Below, one piece after another: positions 27,001 through 40,083 of a stretch of DNA of 64,000 nucleotides. Origin of the DNA: Blastocystis sp. Blastoise (lineage: Eukaryota; Sar; Bigyra; Opalinata; Blastocystidae); assembly GCA_039096225.1 (NCBI GenBank), contig JBBPEB010000029.1, forward strand, positions 620,001 through 684,000, written 5' to 3'. Within the stretch, counting starts at the first letter, position 1, and each line of letters begins with the position of its first letter. A program made the translations under genes and the position numbers. The notes under the pieces are model-generated. The model worked only from the letters and a program-made list of their open reading frames with translations, searched no databases and was not told the DNA's origin.

Positions 27001-30000
27001 ATGTAGATAATATTTATTGGTCTAAACGAAGTGAAAAACTCTGTTTTTCTTTTGAAGAAACTATATCACCAATACAAATAATTAAAATAGAATTTCCACG
27101 GATATTAAATACTCTTTACTTTACTAATCCTAAATGTTCTCAAAATATGAATAGTTTTAATCACTCAGATTATAGTTGTATAATTAATAATAAATATAAT
27201 AATAATGTTAATACTAATAGTAGAGAAAGTAAAGATATTTCTAAATATCAAAATATAATTTCAATTTCTTCAATTTATTTCTCTCATATAAATGTCAATA
27301 CTAATCCTTATTTACCTTTTCAATATCCTTCTTCTCATTATATATTTTATCGATATATAACAATATCTCCGATTTATCCTAATTCTGGATATCAATCCTA
27401 TTCTATTTTTTCTGGAGAACTTCCAGAAGGTATTTTTCTAGATCAGGGAAAAGGAATATTATATGGTAATCCAGTAGTCTTTTTTCCTCTTTCAAATATT
27501 CAAATTAAAGCTTATAATCAAGAAAATCAAGAGTTTTCTTTAACTCTCTCTATAGAAGTTATTCATGTACCTAAACCTTATTTTTATCTTCATATACTTA
27601 TTGTTGATCATTATCCTTCAAATGAAAATTCAAATAATCATATTCAATATGAACTTATTAATAAAGATTATAATAATACAGTTATTCCTTTAACAACTTT
27701 AGAATATACTTGTTATCAGCGTCATACATATGCTATTCTTAAAGGACATTATATATTTTATGTACATGATCAATATAATAAAGGATTACCAAATACATCT
27801 TTACATCTATATACTACTCTCTATAATGAATTTCTTATTATACCATCAATAAATACGAATTATTCGGAGAATTCGTTTTATTTAGATCATTTTAATGATG
27901 ATATTGATATTGAATGGACTTATTTAAATGATTTAACTATTTCTGCACCTCTTACTACCTCTTGGACTGAAGAAGGATATAATTATAATCATTGGAATAA
28001 AGGTACAGTTGATACTATTGGATATATACAAGGTATTACTCAATATTTTGTGTCAGATATACCTACACCTGTTAATATATATGATTTTGCATCTTTATCA
28101 TTTCGAATAGCTACAAAAGGTGGTTTTCAATTATATCTAAATGGAATTTTATTATATACATATAATATGAATATTGAAGAACCTATTACATCAGAAACAG
28201 AAGCATTATCTTCTTCTACTCTTCTTGAATATGTTCAATTTGCTATTCCTCTTAGTGCTCCTATTTCAAGAGATATTATATATAATCGATTAGCTATTGA
28301 ATATCATTCTGGACCTAAACCTTCTTCTATTCCTTATTATTCTGTACTTTATGATTTTATAGAAAATCATACGTATAGCGTTCATAGAGGAAAAATTCTT
28401 GTCAAAGACTCTTTATCTATTAAAGAAACAATTCCTTATTTAATGGATAATGATATTCATACAGAATTTTTAAGTGAATCTTGTGAATCTACTAAAATAT
28501 TATATATATATCCTCAACATGTAGAAGAATTAATAACAAATTATAGTATAATTAATGGAGATTCTTGTAATATTATGACACCTTCTAGTTGGATTTTAGA
28601 AGGTTCAAATGATATGGGTAAAACATATATACCCTTACATTATATAGAACATAATATGTTTACAGCTCCTTTACAAGAACATTCGTTTTCTTTCTATACA
28701 ATATCTTCATTTAATTTATTTCGTTTTACTATTCTTTCTTGTTCAAATCAACCTTTTTCTACAGATAATTCTACTTTATGTAATTCATATAAGTTGAAAA
28801 TAGCTGATATTCGATTATTTTCTGATGATATATTACCTTATCCTTGTTATCCTGATAAAGAAGGTTGGTCTGTTGCTTCTCCAAATACATTTTCCTTTAA
28901 GTCTTGTCCTGATCATTATAATGGATATCTACGAAGATTCTGTTCAGATCAAAGTATTTTAAGTAATACTATTATCGATGATTGTCAGTATGGACTTCCT
29001 ACATATTATTATTATTATTCTGATTATTATATATTTCAAGTAGATACACCTATATTATCTCTTAAACCTTTAGTAAATGGATATAATATTACATTTAAAG
29101 TCACTCCAAATCTTCCTGATGGTTTATCTTTAGATACTTCAACAGGTATAATTAGTGGTATTCCTTTACTTGGAAGTCTTGGAGTTTATTATACATTTAG
29201 TGTAATTCATGTGAATACTACAATACTTACTACTATATATATAGAAGTAACAGGAACAAAATCTAGATTATATTGTTTAGAGAATGAAGAATGGCCTATA
29301 ACTTATAAAGGATTAACAGTAGTAAAACCTTGTGAACCCTATATGATAGGTAATTATAGTCGTCAATGTATACCTCAATATTATCCAGAATGGTCTCCTG
29401 TTTATGATACATGTGAATATCCTGAAGATTATGTTCAAATATATTATAATCAAACAAGTTATAGTATTCCTATTAATAATTATTCAGAAATATCTCCTAT
29501 TGTGAATGGTACTGTGTTTCTATGGTCAATATTTCCAGAAACATTACCTAGTGGATTACAATTTATTAATGGAACTATACAAGGAACTCCATCTCAACCA
29601 AGTGATACTACTCTATATACAATTATAGCTTCAGGATTAAATGTTGTAACAATTAAATTAAAAATAACTGTAGTGGAGTTATTTTGTCCTCAAGAAGGTA
29701 GATGGCCTATTACAGCACAAGGTAAAAGTACTACTATTTCTTGTAATTCAGAACTTTATAATGGATTCTTATGGAGATTATGTTCAAATTCAAATCCTCC
29801 ATTATGGAATGATGCTATTAATATGTGTTTATATAAATCACCATTAATTGTATTACCTACATTACAATTACAAATAGAAATTAATTCAGAATTAGCTTCT
29901 TTTATACCTGAATGTATAGGTTATTGTTCTTATTGGACATTAGATGGTATACTTCCTCAAGGACTTCTATTTAATTCTACTAATGGTAATATAGAAGGTA

Positions 30001-31541
30001 AACCTTCTGAATCTATTAGTAAAACAGAATATAAATTATGTGGAAATAATCCAGATAAAAAGAAATGTGTTTCATTTACAATTGAAGTAATAAATATATG
30101 TTGTGAAGAAGAAGGAGAATGGAAATCAACATCTAAAGGAACAATAGCATCTCTTTTATGTAATGATGATACAAAAGAAGGAAGTATAACTCGTCAATGT
30201 ACAAATGAATCTCCTCCATTATGGTTATCACCAGAAGATCATTGTTATTATAAAACTCCTATTATATCTTATATGTTTAATGAGTATCAATTAACACGAG
30301 GAGTCTCTATGGATCCTATTATTCCTTCGTTTATTAATATTGTGAATTCATGGAGTATTATTCCTCCTCTTCCTATGGGAATGACTATAGAAACATATAG
30401 TGGTATAATTAAAGGTATTCCTCTTTATATATCCCAACCAACAGATTATACAATTACTGCTCGTAATAGTGATAAAGAAACTTCTATTCATCTTAATCTT
30501 TCAGTAATTATAGAAGTATGTCCTCAAGATGAAGAATGGAATGAAACTGAAATTCAAACATTATCCTATTTATTTTGTAATAATAATATTCCTAGTTATC
30601 GTTCTCGTTCCTGTTCTTATATAAATAAATCACCTGTTTGGATGAATGAATCAACTATATTCTGTGATATAGATAATTATAATCGTAAACCTAAGAAAAA
30701 TTTTATATTTTATTATATTCCTATTATTCTATCTTCTAATACTACCAATGAAATAAAACCATCTCAACTTGCTACTTTATATAAACAATTATATTCTCAA
30801 TTCTATTCATATTTAAATCAAGAAATATCTTTAGAAATACGACAAATTCAAGAAATAAATAATACATATCAATCTTTCTATCCAATTAACCCCTCTATGA
30901 ATAATTCTCAATCTCTATATAATTCTTATATAAAAGATATATATCCATATAGTTCGTATAATATTCAAATTCTATTAAGATTTGATATTGAAACTCTTTA
31001 TTATTCATATTTATCAAGAGCTATTCCTAAATATATTCAATCAAATCTACTTCAAGATCTTAAAACTATTGATTCTTCTTATATACATCACGAATTATAT
31101 ATTCAATCTGATGGAATCTATATAGAAGAATTTTTTGATATTCTACCTTATATTATTCTATATATAATTATTTTCTGTAGTTTTATAGTTTCTGCAGGTT
31201 ATATTGGTATTCATATGATACAAAAACCACGAAAGATATATCAATCGGATTCACCCTTTTTATATCGTCAACCTGTAGTACGTCTTTCTACTCCTCTGTT
31301 ATTAATTCGAAATAGTTCTCAAAGTGTAGATCCTTCTCCTTCTTATTATCCTCTTTCTTTACAATCTAGAAATGAATCCCATAGTCATCCATTTATTAAA
31401 AGTCATAGTGAATCATCATCATCATCATCTTCTTCTTCTTCTTCTTTACATAAATATAATTATGGATCTAAACATTCTAGTCATAAAAATCAATTTATTC
31501 AATTATCTGATGTACTATTTGATAGTGACAATGAACGATGA
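24016..31541 (+). CDS. giant single-pass surface receptor (discoidin-like, He_PIG Ig-like, Cys-rich repeats), one frameshift
   Basis: The signal peptide is MSLIALLLFLIK..., followed by a short spliced 5' region containing ATDNQGYGWYFGSFFEV. From about 24770 the gene is one exon to the stop after SDNER. The ectodomain holds jelly-roll-like segments (IIIYINGKEIIRY, FQLYLNGILLYTY), discoidin-like pieces (SSWILEGSNDMG, ISWYIYGCIDKDS), and several He_PIG-type Ig-like repeats (LPDGLSLDTSTGIISGIP and related). These alternate with a Cys-rich module of form C..EGxWP....G......C......G...R.C......W......C. A juxtamembrane domain, a transmembrane helix (YIILYIIIFCSFIVSAGYIGI) and a Ser-rich cytoplasmic tail follow. 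The frame breaks once at a run of ten A (26492-26501): removing one A joins the two halves, since the bases after the run continue the protein in the new frame. It probably acts at the cell surface; the ligand is unknown. Confidence 0.75.
26492..26501 (+). other. A10 homopolymer frameshift in the giant receptor
   Basis: The upstream frame stops 12 bases after this run, while the downstream frame is open for about 30 codons before its first Met. One A fewer gives a continuous protein. Confidence 0.8.
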
Positions 31542-33132
31542 AGTTAGATATATATAAATTGATTTACAATAAAAATAATATATAATCGATTTAAAGAATT
31601 TTTTTTTAAGAAGAATTTATTATTTCAAACTTTTTTATCTTTTTTTTTATCTTTTTTATTTTTTCATTTTTTCATTTTTTTTTATTATTATTCATATATA
31701 TATTTTTTTTCTTTTTCTTCTTTTTCTTTCTATTTTATTATTCAAATTCTTTTGTGTCTATACAAATAAATAATTATTTCTTTTTTATTTCACATACTAT
31801 TAAATCTTGATTCATATATATATATAAAAGGTATCTATTTCATTATGTCTCATTTTTTCTTCTTTGAGATTTTTCTTAAGATATATATATATATATTAAT
31901 TCTAAACAAATTATTATATAGGTTTTTTTTTTTTTGCTCTTTTTGTTTATACATTTATATCTTCTTCATTGTATGTTTTTATATCGAACAACATTATTAT
32001 TTATCACAATTATTTCACTCTTTTTATTCAATTTTATATTTCTTTTTATATAGTATATATATATTTTTTTTTCTGTCTTTTATTATCCATATCTATAGTT
32101 TAAATCACATAATAATTTATTTTCATCATAATATACTCTATATTAACAGATTTTATTACAATTTCTTATAACCATCTTCTATTTCATTTTCTACTTTTAT
32201 TTGTCATTCTCTTTGTTTATAAATGTTCTTGTCAACTTCTCTTCTATTATTCATATATAAATGTTTAATACAAATTATTTCTAATATGCTTTTTTTGTTG
32301 TTAATATAATCTCTATGTGTTTATCTGTAAAGATTATTCATTATAAGTAGATATATCTATTTATTGTCTTTCTTTCTTATTCTATATATTTACATAATAT
32401 ATTTTTTGTTATTACATTGTTGTTGTATTTTTGGTAAGAATATTATTAATTATATCTCTATATATTTTTTTCTACATATAATTAATGAATACATGCTTTA
32501 ATGTCTTTGTCTTTCTTCTTGGTTATCGTTGACTTATTTTTTTATTCTAATAATATTACAAGTGAATTAAAATACCAGTATCTGCTGACTTTATAAACAA
32601 ATCAATTTAAAATTTTATTTTTTTGAAGTAATACCAAGAAATATATATTTAAAATATTTTTACTAAATATGGTGCTTAATTCACAATTGAGATAAAATCG
32701 TAATAATGTGAAATAAAATTGAAAAATGTTAATTATCATGAAATTAGTTTTCATAAATATTTGTATCATGATATATAGATGTATTATAGTATTCTTACTT
32801 ATTTTATTATAATCATAAATAATATAAATAATGATTTCAATTGTATTTTTAAAAATAGTTCTTATTTTGTTAATTTGTTATTTCAATTTTTATTATATAA
32901 GTAAAGGTAAGTAATTCTAAACGTAGTATGAAATGGGATATAGATTCTATAAATGAAAAACAACAAAAACCAATAAATCCCTCCAAAAAAACAACAATAT
33001 TTTTTTATCCTCGTGTTTAAATGAACTTGAAAGACTACTGTATATTTCTATGTTTATCTTGTCATTGATATTGTTGTTATTCTTATTTTGATTTCCTGTC
33101 TAAAAGTAAAAAAAAAAATATAATTGTCAAAC
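31542..33132. other. intergenic, T-rich, no gene recognised
   Basis: Poly-T and TTTTC-rich stretch after the receptor gene. The open frame at 31845-32171 is low-complexity Phe/Ile/Tyr and is not supported as a gene. Confidence 0.5.
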
Positions 33133-33533
33133 ATGTCAGTTGATTATGAAAAACAATCATGGATGAAAAAGAGACAACTTCCATTTATTCATAAAGGTGT
33201 TTGTTCTTTATTCAAACCGAATTCAATGAAGAATACAATAATGAGTATGTTTTTCTTTTAGATTCATTATTTTTTAACTGTTTCTTAATATATAGATTCA
33301 GATTATATAAAACCATACTCATGTGAATATATTGAGAAAGATAGCAATCATATGAAGTTGGATACTCAACCCTTTGTTTATTCTTATTCGACAAATGATG
33401 ATAATATGATTTGTTCAAATAAACAATTAGTGAGTGAACAAGATCCTTTTACAAATAAAATACAATATTATAATGATACTATAAATTACTATGGTAAATA
33501 GTTTTTTCTATATATATATATATTGATTTATTG

Positions 33534-33604
<71 letters not shown>

Positions 33605-34736
33605 TATTAATATATATATTTATTTATTTTATATATATATATATTTATTTATTTTTTATTATTATATATATAGATGAAGCAATAAAGATGATAAATGAAT
33701 TAGTATATAAATAATAATGCTGTTAAGAATTCTATTAAATAATTAGATTAATTATATGTTAAATAATTAGATTACGAATACAATTATTGTTAATAATAAT
33801 AATAATAATAATATATATAGGGATTATCTGCTTCACGGATAGTGGATGACACTATACAATCCATATATCAACGAAAGAATCAACTAGAAGTATATTTCTA
33901 TACATAGACTTGTTTTTATCTTATTCTATAGAATTCGATAAAGAATACAAAGAATAAAATGTATAGATTTATATACTATTATTTCATTATATATATACAT
34001 ATATATAGATATAATCAAGAGAATAGTGATACTACTGAAGACGAAGAAATACTTGGTATATCTATATATACATTATATTTTATAATCATCTTGATGCTAA
34101 TGAATAAATATATGTGTTTTTTGTTATTATCACGATTATTAATAAACATATATATATATAAAGAAACCAAAGTAGACATTCATGTGAATGGTATAAAACG
34201 AATACAAATCAATCCTTCTCTTGTTTTAGATGATAAACTTTGTTATTATCATAAAAAGAAAGAAAATGTATATTATTTACATATATATAATATATCATTC
34301 AATAAATATCTATCTTCTTTCTTTAGATTCCTAATTATGAAAAATATAACAAAACAATGAGTTCCTTTAATGCTCAAATCGAAAAAGAATCAGATATGTA
34401 TATTTTTTATTTATATATATATATTTTTTTTTAATTTTGCTTTTGCTAAAAACTTTATTTCTTTCAATAGGATATATTGGGGAGAAAAAGAATCATTACG
34501 AAAATTAAAATATCAGCAGGTAGATATATTTTTCTCATCTTTTCATTAATATATATATATAGGCAGATGAAGAAATAGACACAGATTTAGAAGCTTTAGA
34601 CTATGGGAAATCGTTATCTACAAAAAATGTCATGCAAGCCTATAAGCTATTTAAAAATATGAAACGAAGTTCGCAAGAACGTATCGACAAATATTACGAG
34701 TCTGTTGAAGAATTAGAAAAGTATAGCAAGAAATAA
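33133..34736 (+). CDS. coiled-coil protein of unknown function
   Basis: Ten short exons join in phase from ATG 33133 (MSVDYEKQSWMKKRQL) to TAA 34734-34736. The product is about 310 residues, acidic and basic mixed, with likely coiled coil (DDTIQSIYQRKNQLENSIKN, and SQERIDKYYESVEELEKYSKK at the C-terminus). A short segment (TKVDIHVNGIKRIQINPSL) looks more folded. There is no signal peptide or membrane helix. Introns are GTATRT...AG and made of TA repeats, including a long (TA)n at 33536-33601. I do not recognise the family. Confidence 0.6.
33536..33601. repeat. (TA)n microsatellite in intron
   Basis: Pure TA tract in an intron of the coiled-coil protein gene. Confidence 0.9.
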
Positions 34737-35332
34737 ACTAGAAAATGTTAAGGTTGTAGTGATGATACTTTATTAAATCCTATCTTTCATCTTATTAGAA
34801 TAGAATACGTAGACTAGAATGTGTTTCTTTACAAAAGTGTTTTGTAATTCCTATAATCATTGTAATTTCATTCACTTTTTTAACTGAATACTGAATTCAA
34901 TAATATTTTACTTATAATCCATATAAAATATACTTGTTATGATTCAGAGTAAACAAAAGAAAAGACATATAAAAAATACCCCAAAACACCAATAAGAATA
35001 CTATAAAAAAAAGAGATAACCAAGGAAATCGAAATAAATGAATGTACAGTGATTAAGGAGAGAACCCATGTAAATTATCGCCATAAGGCGATAAAAAAAG
35101 TAATTCAGTTCCATATATATCATACGAGTCAAGGACAATCATGAATATTCTTGGGAAGAAATGAATCTTTTGGGGATTATTAGAAATTTCCAATAATCAG
35201 GTAATTTCTATTTTGTTTATTTAATTTTGACCAACAACCCATAAAATATCAAGGTAACTTTCTTATCTTAACTATTTTAATACTTTATTGTTGGGAAACC
35301 CAGTTCACTTATACCTGAAAACCGAAAAAAAA
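34737..35332. other. intergenic upstream of PABP, with a hairpin
   Basis: No coding exon. A perfect hairpin lies at 35075-35094 and an A-rich stretch directly precedes the PABP start codon. Confidence 0.5.
35075..35094. promoter_or_regulatory. perfect inverted repeat upstream of PABP
   Basis: TTATCGCC-ATAA-GGCGATAA forms an 8-bp stem with a 4-nt loop, unusually GC-rich for this intergenic DNA. It lies about 240 bp before the PABP start, so it may be promoter or 5' UTR. The role is inferred only from position. Confidence 0.3.
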
Positions 35333-36334
35333 ATGACTCAACAAACTGCCGGTAACCCTCTTCGTGCTTCTTCTCTTTACGTTGGTGATCTTTCTCCTGA
35401 AGTTAAGGAAGAACAACTCTACCAAGTCTTTGAAAGTGTGGGACATGTCTTATCTCTTCGTATTTGCAGAGATAAAGCTACTGATCGTTCTCTTGGATAT
35501 GCTTATGTCAATTATGCTACTCCTGAAGATGCTACATATATATTCTAAATGATGAACTAATTTGTTATTTAAGTTAAATATATATGATGTTTTTTCATTT
35601 ATTTTCCTTTTTCTTATTTTTTCTAATATTTTTTCTACTATTTTATTATTTGATTATCTTAAATAAATAAATGTTTATAAATATATATATATATTGCTGA
35701 ACATGCTCTTGAAACTCTTAACTTTAGTGAAATTGAAGGACGTCCTTGTCGTATTATGTGGCAATTTAGAGATCCTTCTCTCCGTAGATCTGGTAAGGGT
35801 AATCTTTACATTAAGAATCTTCCTCTTGATATGGATAATAAGACTTTATTAGATACTTTCTCCCTTTTTGGACCTATTCTTTCTTGTAAGGTTTCTTGTG
35901 ATCCTAAGACTGGTAAGAGTCTTGGTTTTGGTTATGTTCATTTTGAAAATGTTGATAATGCTGAAACTGCTATTCATAAGCTTAATAATGTTGCTATTAA
36001 CGGTAAGACCATTACTGTCGAAAATTACATTGCCAATAAGAATTCTCAAGTTGTCAATGAATGGACTAACTGTTATGTTAAGCCTATTAATCCTGAATGG
36101 GATGAAGAAAAGGTTAAGAGTATCTTTGCTCCTTATGGTCCTATTCAAAATGTTGCTATTGCTAAGGATGTTGAAGGTAAGAGTAAGGGTTATGGTTTTG
36201 TCAACTTTGAAAAACATGATGACGCTGTTAAAGCTGTTACTGGTCTTAATGATACTACCAACGAAGTATTTTATGATTTTATTTTATTTATTTTGTTTTT
36301 ATTTTTTTTATTATTATTTTATTAGTTTTTAATT

Positions 36335-36385
<51 letters not shown>

Positions 36386-36391
36386 GTTTTG

Positions 36392-36443
<52 letters not shown>

Positions 36444-37620
36444 TTAATAATATTTATTATATTTAATAATATTTCTGTATATTATTATATTAATACTTTT
36501 CTTTAAGAGAATCTTGTTGATGGTAAAGCTACTCCTTTCATTGTTTGTCGTTTCATGAAGAAGGCTGAACGTGAAAAAGTTCTTTCTGAACAATTCTTAA
36601 AGAAGAAGGAAGAAAGACAAGAGAAGACTCAAGGTATGAATCTTTACATTAAGAACATTTCTGAAGATTATACTGATGCTAACTTATGTGAACTCTTCTC
36701 TAAATATGGTACTATCACTAGTGGTCTTATCATGAGAACTCCTGAAGGTCTTAGCAGAGGATTTGGTTTTGTTTGTTTCGCTTCTTCTGATGATGCTAGT
36801 AAGGCTATTTCTGAACTTAATGGTAAGACTATCAACGGTAAACCTCTTTATGTTACTCTTGCTCAAAAGAAGGAAGATCATTATGTTTATTATTATGTTT
36901 ATTATGTTTATTATGTTTATTATTATGTTTATTATTCTGAAGGAAGATCGTCGTGCTCAATTAGCTGCTGCTATGTCTCGTAACATTCCTCGTAATGTTC
37001 CTCTTGCTAATCCTATGTACCCTGTCTTCTATGGTGCCATGGTTCCTAGACCTCAAATGATGATGCCTTCTATGCCTGTTATGCCTGGTAATATGGGTAT
37101 GTACAATCAAATGCCTGCTGGACGTAATAATAGACGTTTCATTCGTAAACCTCAAATGAACGGTAAACCTAATGGTATGCAAAGAAATAACAACATGAGA
37201 GCTCCTATGATGAACCAAGGTCTTCCTGCCCCTATGTCTCAAGCTGTTCCTGTTCAACCCGTTCCTTCTGCCAATAACGAAAAATTAGCTAAGATTCAAC
37301 AAATCACTACTCAAATTGATTCTATGGAACCTATTAATATTCCTCAAGTTAAAGAAATGGATGCTGATACTCGTCGTAACTTCCTTGGTGAAAGATTATA
37401 TAATCTCATTAGTAACCTTCAACCTGAACGTGTTGGTAAGATCACTGGTATGATGCTTGAACTCGATGTCGATACTCTTCTTAATCTCTTTGTTCACCCT
37501 AGTGAACTTGTCGATAAAGTCGATGAAGCTGTTGCTGTCCTTATATATTATATCTAACATATTCATCTTAATTCTATTTTTATCTTACATATATATATAT
37601 AGGTCCTTGAACGTAACTAA
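35333..37620 (+). CDS. polyadenylate-binding protein (four RRMs + MLLE)
   Basis: The cytoplasmic poly(A)-binding protein coats mRNA tails and promotes translation. The start is ATG 35333 ([20 protein letters not shown]), after an A-rich leader. RRM1 contains [18 protein letters not shown]2 [19 protein letters not shown]3 [14 protein letters not shown], and RRM4 [17 protein letters not shown] Pro/Met/Arg linker follows, then an MLLE (PABC) domain with [13 protein letters not shown] and [10 protein letters not shown], ending VLERN-TAA. The intron set is odd. Intron 1 has no AG acceptor and is bounded by GCT repeats. Intron 3 is bounded by an 11-bp repeat. Intron 4 is bounded by GTCCTT repeats. 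Intron 2 is GT-AG and contains a 42-nt T run. Codon use is richer in C and G than neighbouring genes, as expected for high expression. Confidence 0.93.
35531..35698 (+). other. PABP intron 1: non-GT-AG insert between GCT repeats
   Basis: Exons read ...[13 protein letters not shown], matching the usual DAERALDTMNF spacing of PABP RRM1. The 165-bp TA/TTT-rich insert at 35534-35698 lies between two GCT copies. It has no AG in its last 100 bases and no GT at its start. Confidence 0.75.
36337..36378 (+). repeat. poly-T run (about 42 T) in PABP intron 2
   Basis: Homopolymer T followed by an ATT tract, both inside intron 2 of the PABP gene. Confidence 0.9.
36869..36949 (+). other. PABP intron 3 flanked by an 11-bp direct repeat
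   Basis: GAAGGAAGATC occurs at 36869-36879 and again at 36939-36949, around TTATGTTTA minisatellite DNA. Removing 70 bp leaves [12 protein letters not shown], the expected PABP sequence. GT-AG splicing is possible only if four extra codons (Glu-Asp-His-Tyr) are kept. Confidence 0.8.
37537..37608 (+). other. PABP intron 4 flanked by GTCCTT repeats
   Basis: GTCCTT at 37537-37542 begins the intron (GT donor) and is repeated at 37603-37608 right after the TATATATAG acceptor. Splicing gives EAVAVLERN and stop. Confidence 0.8.
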
Positions 37621-38311
37621 ATCTTCTATTAGATTTCATTTAAATACCTTCAATAAAGTAATATTTCTCATTTTTTTATAATGTTTCCTTTGTTTTATTG
37701 TTTAAAACATTATAATATATTTGTTTTGTTCTGTTATTTTATATAACTTCATTAAAATATATATTTATTACGTTTTTATTTAAAGAATTTTTAAAAAACA
37801 CTTTTTAATGCTTCTATAAGTGATTATTATGCTATGGATATGTTAAGAATCCACCATTACTGTATGTAATTCAATTCAAAACTAATTTCTTTTTACATTA
37901 AACCATTATAATAGTAATACAATATATAAAATGAATATAAAAAATATTTTATACTATTTTTTAGACGTATTCTTACTAGAGATAATTCTTTTTTATTCAA
38001 AAAAAAATTTTAAAATACAAAAAAATATTTTCCACTTTTATATTTATTAAAAAGTATATATAATAGATATTCAAACAAGTGGTGTGATAAATAAACTTTT
38101 AAAAGTCTAAAGGATAAATGGAACAACCTAGAAAAAATAACAAAAATGTTCAAATACAATAGTTGAGTCAAAACATTATCAAAAATGAGTTTATATGACT
38201 GAATAGTATATTCTGATTATGTTATAAAGAATTTAAATACTCATAAAAACATGATGAGCAATGTGTTTTGTTTTGATTTGAATTGGGTTCTCGTTTTAAG
38301 GTTGTTAACAA
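37621..38311. other. intergenic, no complete gene
   Basis: PABP 3' flank and AT-rich spacer with no recognised exon. Confidence 0.5.
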
Positions 38312-38437
38312 TTTGACAGAGACAGGGAAACCACGTCGTCATTCGTCATCCATGCAACACAACCATTAGGGATCTACACCGACAAGTGGTTGAAATATTA
38401 TGAAATTGCCCAAGAAATTGATTATTCTGATGATTAA
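38312..38437 (+). pseudogene. isolated coding-like 3' exon
   Basis: An open segment reads FDRDRETTSSFVIHATQPLG then IYTDKWLKYYEIAQEIDYSD-D and TAA at 38435-38437. Composition and codon use are protein-like and unlike the flanking spacer. No convincing upstream exons were found (an in-frame TAA lies just before). It could be the last exon of an undetected gene or a relic. The family is not recognised. Confidence 0.3.
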
Positions 38438-38510
38438 AATTGTTCTTGTTCAAAAATTCTGTCTATGATTCTACAAGAGATTCTTTTATATTTTTATTTA
38501 TTATTCATAA

Positions 38511-39868
38511 ATGAAATTTACTGTTTTTTTGTTCTTTGTCTGTTTAGCCTTTGCTACAGGTATTTAAAGATAAGATACTCGTTCAAATTCTTATTTCTTT
38601 CCTTAGATTATGAAATGATTGCTAGAAAAGTGAATTCCATGAATACAACATGGAAAGCCGCTCCCGTTACAAGTAAAAGAGACTATAGACAATTAGTTGG
38701 TGTCTTACCTGGTGGTCCTAAATTACCTATCAAGTCTTATAAGAAGGAAAATGTTGTCATTCCTGAACATTTCGATCTTAGAGAAGAATGGCATTTTAAT
38801 TATTTGCTTTTTTATGTGTTTTTTTGTTTTATTTCTTTTATTTTTTTATTTATTTATATATAAAAATTGTTTACATATCTATTTTCTTTAGGCCTAATTG
38901 TAAGTCTATTGGTGAAATCAGAGATCAAGCTAATTGGTATTTTGTTAATTATTTCATTATTATTAAGAATTATTATTTATATAGTGGTGATTGTTGGGCT
39001 CTTGCTGCTGCTTCTGCTGCTTCAGATCGGTATATATAATAAAAATAATTAATTCTCTAGTTATATATAGTATATGTATTGCTACTAATGGTACCAGCCA
39101 ACCTAGATTATCTGCTATGAATCTTGCCACTTGCTGTGAATTCTGCATGAATGGATGCCATGGTGGATATACACCTCATGCTTGGACTGCTCTTAGCGTA
39201 TATATATATTATTATTATGTTTATTATGTTTATTATTATTATTATGTTTATTATGTTTATTATGTTTATTATTATTATTATTATGTTTATTATTATTATT
39301 ATGTTTATTATTATGTTTATTATTATGTTTATTATTATGTTTATTATTATGTTTATTATTATGTTTATTATTATGTTTATTATTATTATTTATTTTATAT
39401 AGTATTATGGTGCTGTTACTGAAGGAGAATACGGTAGTGACGAAGGATGCGTCATGTACCCTCTTCCTAAATGTAATCATTTCGAAACTTCCAGTGAATA
39501 CCCTGATTGTACTGCGTATATATTATTATATTTATTATATATATATTTTTTATATTTATTATATTTATAATCTATATTGTATATGCCATTATTAGTACTA
39601 TTGATACTCCTGTATGTTCTCGCGAATGTCGTGATAGTTACCCAAAAAGTTATGATGATGATAAGCATTACTTTAAAGACGGGTATTTATTAGATACCGT
39701 CGAAGATATGCAAATTGATATTATGAAGCACGGTTCCATTGAAGTCACTATTCAAGTATGTGATGATTTCATTACCTATAGATCCGGTGTCTATCAACAT
39801 GTTACTGGAGAAGTCTATGGAGGACATGCTGTCAGAGTATATTATTAGATTTATTATTATATTTATTA

Positions 39869-39907
<39 letters not shown>

Positions 39908-40083
39908 TTAATATTATTCTTACCTAGGTAATTGGTTGGGGTGTCGAGAATGACGTTCCTTATTGGATAGTGATGAATAGTTGGAATGAAGGATGGGGTG
40001 ATCATGGTACTATTAAGATGCTTCGTGGTCAAGATGAATGCATCATTGAAGAACAAGCTGTAGCTGGAGTACCCATTATCTAA
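38511..40083 (+). CDS. cathepsin B-like cysteine protease (C1A)
   Basis: This is a secreted or lysosomal papain-family protease. The signal peptide [17 protein letters not shown] is split by the first intron. A propeptide follows, then the mature start near FDLREEWPNC. The active site spans [20 protein letters not shown], with the catalytic Cys and upstream Gln. The catalytic His is in [12 protein letters not shown] and the Asn in [27 protein letters not shown] and DKHYFKDGY match cathepsin B. The occluding-loop region ([20 protein letters not shown]) has one His where cathepsin B usually has two, so dipeptidyl-carboxypeptidase activity may be weaker. Intron 2 (38791-38891) is GC-AG; the others are GT-AG. 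One intron is a TTATGTTTA minisatellite. Confidence 0.92.
39208..39395 (+). repeat. TTATGTTTA/ATT minisatellite intron
   Basis: Intron of the protease gene built from TTATTATGTTTA-type units, the same unit that fills PABP intron 3. Confidence 0.9.
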
